Positions 40,472 through 47,884 of a DNA stretch of 51,438 nt are shown in pieces. The stretch's first letter is position 1, and every line of letters starts with the position of its first letter. The stretch is from an uncultured Chloracidobacterium sp. (GTDB lineage Bacteria > Acidobacteriota > Blastocatellia > Pyrinomonadales > Pyrinomonadaceae): positions 1-51,438 of the forward strand of contig CALDGX010000102.1 of assembly GCA_937941715.1 (NCBI GenBank), given 5' to 3'. The position numbers and the translations under genes are program-made. The notes beneath the pieces were generated by a model. The model did no database searches. It was not told the origin of the DNA and saw only the letters and a list, made by a program, of their open reading frames with translations.

Positions 40472-43400
40472 ATGATTAACTGGCTTATCGATTGGTCGCT
40501 AAAAAACCGAGTAATCGTCATTGCGGTCTATATTGCGGTAGCGTTGGCGGGCTATTACGCGCTTGTAAAGACCCCGATCGATGCCATCCCTGACCTTTCG
40601 GATAACCAGGTCATAGTTTTTACCGATTGGGCCGGCCGTTCTCCACGAGAAGTTGAGGACCAGGTTACCTATCCACTGGTGACGAGTCTTCAGGGGCTGC
40701 CGGGAGTTCGAACCGTCAGGGCAAGTTCAGCCTTCAGCTTCTCGATGGTCAATATTATCTTTGAGGATAATGTCGATCTCTATTGGGCCCGGACACGAGT
40801 TCTGGAGCGCCTAAATCTCGTCACGAAACAATTGCCTCAGGGCGTTGTGCCAACGCTCGGCCCGGACGCGACCGGTCTTGGCCAGGTATTTTGGTACACG
40901 CTCGAATCGGACGAAATGAGCCTCCGCGATCTGCGAACGCTGCAGGACTGGTTCGTACGTTATCAGCTCAATTCAACGCCGGGGATCGCTGAGGTCGCGA
41001 CTGTCGGCGGCTTTGTCCAGCAGTATCAGGTGGACATAGACCCGAATAAGCTCCGGGCATACAACATGCCGTTATCCACGGTGGTCGAGGTGGTTGAACG
41101 GTCGAATAACAATGTCGGCGGAAACGTCGTCGAACAGGGCGGCGAATGGGCCATTGTCCGCGGTATCGGGCTAGTCGAATCGGTCGCGGATGTCGAGAAT
41201 ATCGTCGTCGGCTCTCAGAACGGAACCCCGATCTATGTTCGAAACCTCGGCGAGGTCAAACTCGGCAACGCATTTCGGACAGGCTCGCTTGATAAAAACG
41301 GCAAGGAAGCGGTCGGGGGCGTCGTCATCATGCGCTACGGTATCAGCGCGCTGGAGGCGATTGAGAACGTCAAGAAAAAGATCGAGGAGATCAAACCCGG
41401 TCTTCCGCCGGGCGTACGGCTGGTTTCGTTCTATGACCGCACCGATCTGATCAATCGCACAGCCGATACCCTCACATGGGCGTTGACCGAGGAGTTCATT
41501 CTCGTAACGCTTGTCAATCTGATATTCCTCGCCCATTTTCGTTCGACTCTGATAGTTACGATACCCCTTTTGCTTGCTGCACTTGCCGCGTTCCTCTTGA
41601 TGTATATCTTTGGCATCACGTCAAACATCATGTCGCTTGCCGGTATCGCGATCGCGGTTTCAGATCTCGTGGATGCCGGAATTGTCGTAGTTGAAAATGC
41701 ATATCGAGCAATCGAGAAAGAGGGAGTGAGCTTTTCGGATAGAAAGCGTGTTTGGGAGATTGTGCTGGAAGCGACAAAGATGGTCGGGCGCCCGATCGTC
41801 GCGTCTATAGCGATCATTGTTATCGCCTTTATCCCCGTCTTCGCATTAACCGGACAGGAAGGAAAGCTTTTTCATCCGCTGGCGTTCACGAAAACCTTTG
41901 CCATGATCGCTGCGGCCGTTATCGCGGTCACGCTCATCCCTGTTCTGTGCGGCTATCTGCTCGGCGGGAAGCTGCGTCCCGAAGAGTGGAATCCGATCAT
42001 GCGCTTTTTGCGTCGGGTCTACAAGCCTCTGCTGACAAAAGCGCTTCGGAATAGACTCGCCACGGTTTTGCTCGCTCTGGCGTTTTTCTCGGGTGCGATG
42101 GTTGTCGCGACGCAGATCGGCAGCGAGTTCATGCCTCCGTTGAATGAAGGCGACCTGATGTACATGCCGGTGACCGATCCCGCAATTTCACTGGACGAGG
42201 CGACAAGGATCCTGAGCAAACAAGACGAGATCTTGAAAGCCTTTCCCGAGGTTGAATGGGCGGTTGGAAAGGCCGGCCGCGCCGAAACTTCAACCGATCC
42301 CTCGCCGATAAACATGAACGAAACCATCGTTCATTTGAAGCCCGAAGATCAGTGGCGTGATGGGATGACGCGGGAGAAACTGATTGCCGAAATGGACGAA
42401 GCTACACGGCTGCCGGGCGTTACAAACATCTGGACGCAGCCGATCATCAATCGCATCGAAATGCTTGCCACCGGTATCCGCTCGCAGGTCGGCATCAAGA
42501 TCTTCGGCAACAACCTCGATACTTTGGAAGAAACCGCGAGGCAAATTGCGACGGTGGTAAAAGATGTGCCCGGCGCAGCGGACGTTTATCCCGAGAGGAT
42601 CGGCGGAGCGCCGTACGTCGATATTGATATTGACCGCACGGCGGCGGCCCGGTATGGAATTGACGTCGGAACAATTCAGGACGTGATCGAAAAAGGAATC
42701 GGCGAAACGAATCTGACCGTGACGATCGAAGGACGACGACGGTTTCCCATCCGAGTTCGCTACGCAACCGAGTTTCGCTCATCACCAACGGCGATCGGCC
42801 AGATTCCGATAACCTCTCCAGCTGGAGGGTCGATCCCGCTTTCGCAGCTTGCCGATATTCGCAGCCTCGAAGGGCCATCGATGATTCAAAGCGAGAACGG
42901 CCTGCTTCGCGGCACGGTTCTGCTCAACATTCGCGGCCGCGATATCGGAAGTTTCGTGGAGGAAGCTAAGGATGCTATTCGCGACAAAGTTGAGATGCCG
43001 GCGGGTTACTACATTACATGGAGCGGCCAATACGAAAATCAGGAGCGCGCCCGCCAGCGGCTGTTGATCGTGGTCCCGATCGTCCTGCTTATCATCTTTG
43101 CCACGCTCTATATTACATATCACTCCTTTCTCGAAGCGGCCCATATTCTGCTTGCCGTGCCGTTTGCCTTGACCGGCGGCTTTTACCTGCTCTGGATGCT
43201 GCAGTACAACTTTTCGGTCGCTGTGTGGGTTGGCTTTATCGCTCTTTTTGGAGCGGCTGTGCAGACCACGATTGTGATGGTCGTTTATCTAGAAGAGGCG
43301 GTTAAACGTAAAGCGGACGAAGTCGGCCAGCTTGATAGGGAAACTTTGCTCGAAGCAGTCACTGAAGGTGCTCTTCTGCGTCTTCGTCCCAAAGTCATGA

Positions 43401-43591
43401 CCGTAATGACCATTGTTGTCGGGCTCTTGCCGATCATGTGGAGCTCCGGCGCGGGGTCAGAAGTAATGAGGCCGCTGGCAACACCGGTTTTTGGCGGCAT
43501 GGTCTCGAGCCTCCTGCACGTGCTGATCGTAACGCCGGTCATTTTTTATTGGCTTAGGGTACGCGAATTGAAACGAAATGAAGATTTGTAA
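40472..43591 (+). CDS. cusA: Cu(I)/Ag(I) HME-RND pump, CusA-type
   Basis: A 1039-residue RND pump. The proton-relay helix reads AVSDLVDAGIVVVEN (Asp401, Glu408), of the CusA pattern. Three methionines at the known CusA metal path are conserved: Met565 (DLMYMP), Met615 (PINMNET) and Met664 (RIEMLATG); each is exactly 8 residues lower than E. coli CusA Met573/623/672. This supports Cu(I)/Ag(I) export from the periplasm or cytoplasm. The pump gene precedes the outer-membrane factor and adaptor (order A-C-B), with the factor start overlapping its end. Confidence 0.93.
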   Translation: MINWLIDWSLKNRVIVIAVYIAVALAGYYALVKTPIDAIPDLSDNQVIVFTDWAGRSPREVEDQVTYPLVTSLQGLPGVRTVRASSAFSFSMVNIIFEDNVDLYWARTRVLERLNLVTKQLPQGVVPTLGPDATGLGQVFWYTLESDEMSLRDLRTLQDWFVRYQLNSTPGIAEVATVGGFVQQYQVDIDPNKLRAYNMPLSTVVEVVERSNNNVGGNVVEQGGEWAIVRGIGLVESVADVENIVVGSQNGTPIYVRNLGEVKLGNAFRTGSLDKNGKEAVGGVVIMRYGISALEAIENVKKKIEEIKPGLPPGVRLVSFYDRTDLINRTADTLTWALTEEFILVTLVNLIFLAHFRSTLIVTIPLLLAALAAFLLMYIFGITSNIMSLAGIAIAVSDLVDAGIVVVENAYRAIEKEGVSFSDRKRVWEIVLEATKMVGRPIVASIAIIVIAFIPVFALTGQEGKLFHPLAFTKTFAMIAAAVIAVTLIPVLCGYLLGGKLRPEEWNPIMRFLRRVYKPLLTKALRNRLATVLLALAFFSGAMVVATQIGSEFMPPLNEGDLMYMPVTDPAISLDEATRILSKQDEILKAFPEVEWAVGKAGRAETSTDPSPINMNETIVHLKPEDQWRDGMTREKLIAEMDEATRLPGVTNIWTQPIINRIEMLATGIRSQVGIKIFGNNLDTLEETARQIATVVKDVPGAADVYPERIGGAPYVDIDIDRTAAARYGIDVGTIQDVIEKGIGETNLTVTIEGRRRFPIRVRYATEFRSSPTAIGQIPITSPAGGSIPLSQLADIRSLEGPSMIQSENGLLRGTVLLNIRGRDIGSFVEEAKDAIRDKVEMPAGYYITWSGQYENQERARQRLLIVVPIVLLIIFATLYITYHSFLEAAHILLAVPFALTGGFYLLWMLQYNFSVAVWVGFIALFGAAVQTTIVMVVYLEEAVKRKADEVGQLDRETLLEAVTEGALLRLRPKVMTVMTIVVGLLPIMWSSGAGSEVMRPLATPVFGGMVSSLLHVLIVTPVIFYWLRVRELKRNEDL

Positions 43592-45038
43592 GATTACAGG
43601 CAGTCTCTTGATGACCGACTGGACCGCAAGCGTCCCGCTTGCGGTGCCATCGCGAGACGCCAACAAGTTTTTCACGTGTTCGAGCTCGTGGCAAGCTAGG
43701 ACGCTTGCTCTCAAGTCCGTTGTTAAATTATTCGCGTTCGGGTTTATATTTGCGCTGGCGGCGACGGCTCAGACAGTCCAGAGCGACCAGCCGGTTTCGC
43801 TCCTATATTTGAATCCGCAAGGCGGAATGACGGCTGACGCAGCCGTGGCCTTCGCGCTCGAAAACAATGGCGAAATACAAGCTTTGCGCAAGGAGGTCGA
43901 CGCAGCGAGGGCATTGGTCAAACAAGCGGGTTTGCGAGCGAATCCAAAGCTGACCGCCAGCGGAGCAAAGCAGATTGGCGGCGCTGATAATAATCAAATG
44001 GCCGAGGCCATGCTGCCGCTTGAGCTTGGCGGACGTCGAGCAGCCCGAGTTGCCGTCGCACAACGAGAGTTAGAAATTCGCGAGTTTGCGCTTGAGAATC
44101 AGGAACGTCTGCTTGCGTCAGAAGTGAGACTCAAATTCGGTGAAGCTCTGGCGGCGATCAAAAAGTTGGAGGTTATCGAAAAGACCTTGGCAGCGGCAAA
44201 GCAGGGTTTCGAGCTTGTTGCGGCTAGAGTTACTGAAGGAAAGATCGCACCGCTCGAACAGAATATTTTTCTTGTCGAGGTGAATCGGCTGCAATCGATC
44301 CGCGAAACCGCAGAAGGAAAGGCCGAGACGGCAATGTTCGAGCTTCGCAATATGATTGGGATGAAGCCGGAAGACCCGCTGCGTCTTCGCGGCGATTTCA
44401 ATAACCTAATCGCAACGCCGCCTTCAGTCTCCGGATCAACCGATTACGCTTTGCGTGAGCGTCCCGATCTGCAAGGTGCAAGGACAATGGACCAACTGGC
44501 TGTCGCACAAATCGAAAAGGCAAAGTCTGAAGGGCGGATCGACGCAAGCGTCAAGGCGGGTTACCAGCGCATGAACACCGGCTTTATGCTCAGCGGTTTT
44601 GATGATCGCGGCCTTTTGCGGCCCATTCAGGATGTATTTCACTTTTTCACCTTTGGGGTTGAAATCGATCTTCCGCTGCTCAACCGAAATCAAGGCGCGG
44701 TCGAAGCCGCCAAATTCGAGCGAGAAGCGGCTCAGAGGCGAATTGAGTTTGGCGAACTTACTATCCGGCGCGAAGTTGCCGTGGCCTTCGCTCGATATAA
44801 CCGTGCGGCGCGGTCATTGTCGATCTTTCAAAACGGCGTTCGCGATCAGGCAAATTCTAATTTGCAGGTAATTTGGCAAACCTACGAACTTGGTTCGAGA
44901 AGTTTGCTTGACTACATTGCCGAGCAACGGCGTTTTCTCGATGTCGAGAACGAATTGATCGATGCCGGACTCGAAACATACATAGCAAACATTGAGATCA
45001 TGCGGGCGACCAATGCACCGGAGTTGAAAAAGAAATGA
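43578..45038 (+). CDS. cusC: Outer-membrane efflux factor, CusC-like, with a repeat inserted at its 5' end
   Basis: A 486-residue TolC-type factor. The hydrophobic signal core (VVKLFAFGFIFALAATAQ) begins only at about residue 48. The 47 preceding residues are translated from start codon plus an inserted palindromic repeat (43621-43715). The mature protein has the metal-type motifs AEAMLPLELGGRRAA and EIDLPLLNRNQGA and the duplicated helical fold. The signal may still work as a long N-region or via an unseen internal start. It overlaps the cusA end by 14 nt and the adaptor start by 4 nt. Confidence 0.88.
   Translation: MKICKITGSLLMTDWTASVPLAVPSRDANKFFTCSSSWQARTLALKSVVKLFAFGFIFALAATAQTVQSDQPVSLLYLNPQGGMTADAAVAFALENNGEIQALRKEVDAARALVKQAGLRANPKLTASGAKQIGGADNNQMAEAMLPLELGGRRAARVAVAQRELEIREFALENQERLLASEVRLKFGEALAAIKKLEVIEKTLAAAKQGFELVAARVTEGKIAPLEQNIFLVEVNRLQSIRETAEGKAETAMFELRNMIGMKPEDPLRLRGDFNNLIATPPSVSGSTDYALRERPDLQGARTMDQLAVAQIEKAKSEGRIDASVKAGYQRMNTGFMLSGFDDRGLLRPIQDVFHFFTFGVEIDLPLLNRNQGAVEAAKFEREAAQRRIEFGELTIRREVAVAFARYNRAARSLSIFQNGVRDQANSNLQVIWQTYELGSRSLLDYIAEQRRFLDVENELIDAGLETYIANIEIMRATNAPELKKK
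43621..43715. repeat. REP/MITE-like palindromic element inside the 5' end of the CusC-like gene
   Basis: The element begins with a perfect 10-bp hairpin (ACCGCAAGCG / CGCTTGCGGT, loop TCC, 43623-43645) and ends with GCAAGC-N6-GCTTGC (43691-43708). GCAAGCGTCC at 43626-43635 recurs inverted at 43699-43708, giving terminal inverted repeats. It adds codons in frame ahead of the signal peptide. No second copy was found in this window by eye. Confidence 0.65.
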
Positions 45039-46567
45039 CCGAAGAGAATAACGAAGAGTTCAATAAAGAAACAGAAATGGGCGAAAACTCGAAGCCAACA
45101 CCGAATCGAAAGCCGCTGTATATCGCATTATCGGTCATCGGCGTTGTCCTAGCGGGAGTGTTACTTTTTTGGTATTTGGGCTCGCGTGAGGGTGGAAATG
45201 CCGTCCCGGCTCCACGGACGGTCACATTCGACGACAACAGCACCGGACAAACAACAGAAACTACGGCCGAACAAACTGTCACCATTCTGCCCGATCAGGT
45301 TGAAAAGATCGGCTTGAAGATCGAAACGGTTGGCGAAACGTTATCGAGTGAAGCAATGGATGTGGCCTCGACCGGCGTCGTCCAGTCAAATGCCTACAAA
45401 GAAACGCCGGTGATCTCACTTCTCGGTGGGGTACTGCGATCCGTTAGTGGCGAACTAGGCCAGTATGTTGGCAAAGGCCAAACGCTTGCCGTTATCTTCA
45501 GCGATGAACTTGCAGCGTCTCAATCGCGCTATCTGGCCTTGCAAACCGACGCTCAGGCCGCACGGCAAAACTACGACCGGACGGCAAAACTCGTTAAGAT
45601 CAGCCCCGTGAGCAATACAGACGTTGACCAAATGTTGGCGCGGTTAAAAACCGTTCAGGCTGAGCTGGAAGAAAACCGTAAGAGACATGACCGTACGCTT
45701 AAGTTACTTGAAATAGGGGCTGTCAGCCGCGAGGAATTTGAGCAGGCCACGACAAAAGTACGCGCGTCGGAGGCGGACGTTGAAGAAGCGAAAAAAAGAT
45801 TTGACCGTGCCGTCAAGGTCGCCGAGATCAATCCTGTCAGCCGAAACGAATTTGAGCAGGCCGCCGTCAAACGCCAAACGGCCGAATCCGACCTTGCGAC
45901 CGCCAAGCAAAGACTCTTGTTGCTAGGTTTGTCACCGCAAAAAGTAAATTCGCTCCGCTCCCCATCGCAAATAACGTCGGAGATCGCATTGATGGCGCCT
46001 ATATCAGGCACGATCACAAAGCGAGACGTAAACGCGGGTGAAGTTGTCGAGGCAAACAAGGAATTGATGCGTGTTACAAATCTCGCAAGCGTTTGGGTTA
46101 TCGCTCAGGTCTTTGAAAAGGACCTTTCATCAGTTCGTGATGGAAGCGGAGCAAGCGTTACAACCGGCGCCTATCCTGACAGGCTCTTTCGCGGTCACGT
46201 AACCTACATCGACCCAAATATCAGCCCCGAAACACGCACCGCACAAGTCAGAGTCGAACTCGACAATCCGGGACAAGTCTTGAAGATCGGAATGTACGTA
46301 AACGTCGCCTTTGGCGCGGGTGGGATGGCCGAACGCACAATGCCGATGATCCCGTCGTCTGCCGTCCAAAATATGAACGACAAACAGGTTGTTTTCGTCG
46401 CCACCGACAAACCAAATGTCTTTAATATAAAGCCGGTGCGTCTCGGCAAAGAAAACAACGGTAGGTTTGTCGTTCTCGAAGGGCTGAATGTCGGCGACAA
46501 GATCGTCACAGACGGCAGCTTCCTGCTCCGTGCTGAAATACTAAAAAAGGACCCGACGCATCATTAA
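45035..46567 (+). CDS. cusB: RND periplasmic adaptor, CusB-like, with tandem hairpin duplication
   Basis: A 510-residue membrane-fusion protein: acidic N-terminus, one membrane anchor (about 30-52), and the first lipoyl half (LLGGVLRSVSGELGQYVGKG). The alpha-hairpin carries three units starting PVSNTDVDQ (191), AVSREEFEQ (229) and PVSRNEFEQ (267), an exact 38-residue period. The second half (MAPISGTITKRDVNAGEVV), beta-barrel and membrane-proximal domain follow. A longer hairpin would lengthen the adaptor arm. The end DPTHH may contribute His. ATGA overlap with the preceding gene. Confidence 0.88.
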   Translation: MTEENNEEFNKETEMGENSKPTPNRKPLYIALSVIGVVLAGVLLFWYLGSREGGNAVPAPRTVTFDDNSTGQTTETTAEQTVTILPDQVEKIGLKIETVGETLSSEAMDVASTGVVQSNAYKETPVISLLGGVLRSVSGELGQYVGKGQTLAVIFSDELAASQSRYLALQTDAQAARQNYDRTAKLVKISPVSNTDVDQMLARLKTVQAELEENRKRHDRTLKLLEIGAVSREEFEQATTKVRASEADVEEAKKRFDRAVKVAEINPVSRNEFEQAAVKRQTAESDLATAKQRLLLLGLSPQKVNSLRSPSQITSEIALMAPISGTITKRDVNAGEVVEANKELMRVTNLASVWVIAQVFEKDLSSVRDGSGASVTTGAYPDRLFRGHVTYIDPNISPETRTAQVRVELDNPGQVLKIGMYVNVAFGAGGMAERTMPMIPSSAVQNMNDKQVVFVATDKPNVFNIKPVRLGKENNGRFVVLEGLNVGDKIVTDGSFLLRAEILKKDPTHH

Positions 46568-46622
46568 CGTCGGATACGAGTTGTCAGAGTACGGCCTGCT
46601 TTGCCGCACATTTATGGAGAAC

Positions 46623-46775
46623 ATGATGATTATAGACTTGGTTTGTAAAATGGAGATTGACGAAGAAGCCGCCAGCTATTCGTTGAATTATGATGGCAAA
46701 GACTACTTTTTTTGTTCGGAAGGGTGTATGGAAGAATTCACGCGTCGCCCGCTTGATTATGTAGAATCCGTTTAG
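46623..46775 (+). CDS. YHS-domain small protein at the end of the Cus operon
   Basis: A 50-residue YHS-domain protein: LVCKMEIDEEAASYSL, DYFFCSEGCMEEF. Cys and Met ligands occur as in the ATPase-linked YHS domains. GGAGA five bases before ATG 46623 supports this start over the further-upstream TTG/ATG choices. It has no signal peptide, so it works in the cytoplasm, perhaps buffering copper for the Cus or CopA systems. Confidence 0.75.
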   Translation: MMIIDLVCKMEIDEEAASYSLNYDGKDYFFCSEGCMEEFTRRPLDYVESV

Positions 46776-46802
46776 CCGCGCTAGACGTAGGAGACAATCG
46801 CG

Positions 46803-47675
46803 ATGTGTAGATTTCTCGGTTATTTGGGAAGCGAAATTTTGCTCGCTGACCTGATTTCAAATCCAGCTAACTCACTCATTCGTCAAAGTTATAAGTCCAA
46901 AGAACGGAGCGAGCCACTAAATGGCGATGGGTTTGGCGTTGGTTGGTATTCACCAGCGATTTCCAACGAGGCATGTGTTTTTACCAGCATAACTCCAGCC
47001 TGGAGCAATCGCAACCTGTTGAATTTGGCTCAACATATCCGATCGCCCTGTTTTTTCGCTCACGTTCGCTCCGCATCGCCCGGAATGGTTGTCTCCGAAA
47101 GTAATTGTCATCCATTCCGTCAAGGGCGATTTATGTGGATGCACAACGGTACGATCGAAGGCTTTAGTTCTATAAAGCGCCGCCTGCGACACTCGTTGAC
47201 TGACGAGATTTATCAGACGATTGAAGGCACCACGGATTCCGAGCACGCTTTTGCTGTTTTCTTAAACCTTCTGGGCCGACACACGGAAAAACTAGGAGCA
47301 GTGGATTTGGCGAGCGGATTGGTGAAAACCATTCGCCAACTTGAGGAATGGGCGTATGAAGCTGGAATCAAAAAGCCTTCAGTTTATAATTTTGCGGTCA
47401 CTGATGGTGAGAGCCTTGTAACAGTGCGTTATGTCTCCAATCCGCAAATTGAGCCGATTTCACTCTACTTTTCAAACCGCGGAAAATACAGGTACCGTGA
47501 AGGGAAGTTTGAAATAGTTGAATCCGACAGTGTACAAAGCGGAATCATCATCGCTTCCGAGAGATTGACCGATGATCGCACGAATTGGACTAGAGTCGCC
47601 CCAAACCACGTCGTAATTATTAATAGTGGATTGGACGTGGTGGTACAACTTCTACCCAACGTACGGGTCAGTTAA
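46803..47675 (+). CDS. Class II glutamine amidotransferase (YafJ/EgtC-like)
   Basis: A 290-residue Ntn-type amidotransferase with the catalytic Cys2 exposed after Met removal (MCRFLGYLG). Further motifs are NGDGFGVGWYS, FFAHVRSASPG, CHPFRQGRFMWMHNG and the GTTDSEH segment, all typical for YafJ/EgtC-type proteins. It has no synthetase domain, so the acceptor substrate is unknown (gamma-glutamyl bond hydrolysis is the related activity of EgtC). TAGGAGA precedes the start. It lies 27 nt after the YHS gene and may be co-transcribed with the Cus operon, though a functional tie to metal resistance is not obvious. Confidence 0.85.
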   Translation: MCRFLGYLGSEILLADLISNPANSLIRQSYKSKERSEPLNGDGFGVGWYSPAISNEACVFTSITPAWSNRNLLNLAQHIRSPCFFAHVRSASPGMVVSESNCHPFRQGRFMWMHNGTIEGFSSIKRRLRHSLTDEIYQTIEGTTDSEHAFAVFLNLLGRHTEKLGAVDLASGLVKTIRQLEEWAYEAGIKKPSVYNFAVTDGESLVTVRYVSNPQIEPISLYFSNRGKYRYREGKFEIVESDSVQSGIIIASERLTDDRTNWTRVAPNHVVIINSGLDVVVQLLPNVRVS

Positions 47676-47779
47676 ATAAATCCCGCAAATGGAGAACCAG
47701 GCAGACCTGTCGTGTCAGCCTCAAATCATCAATCAGTAACAAGCTAACGTCGCCTTCATTTGCCACTGCAATATGTCGT

Positions 47780-47839
47780 TTGACACTGCCGACAGGGTCT
47801 TGTACTTTTATTAATATGAAATTGAAAATCGATTTCAAT
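47780..47839 (+). promoter_or_regulatory. Promoter and Fur-like palindrome of the TonB-dependent receptor gene
   Basis: TTGACA (47780-47785), 17 nt, then TACTTT (47803-47808) make a plausible promoter. Just downstream, ATTGAAAATCGATTTCAAT (47821-47839) is a near-perfect AT-rich inverted repeat of Fur-box size. Binding there would block transcription. Repressor identity is an inference. Confidence 0.4.
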
Positions 47840-47884
47840 AAGACCATCTTGTTTTTAGTGGCTCGTAATCTAACTGGTGTTTTT

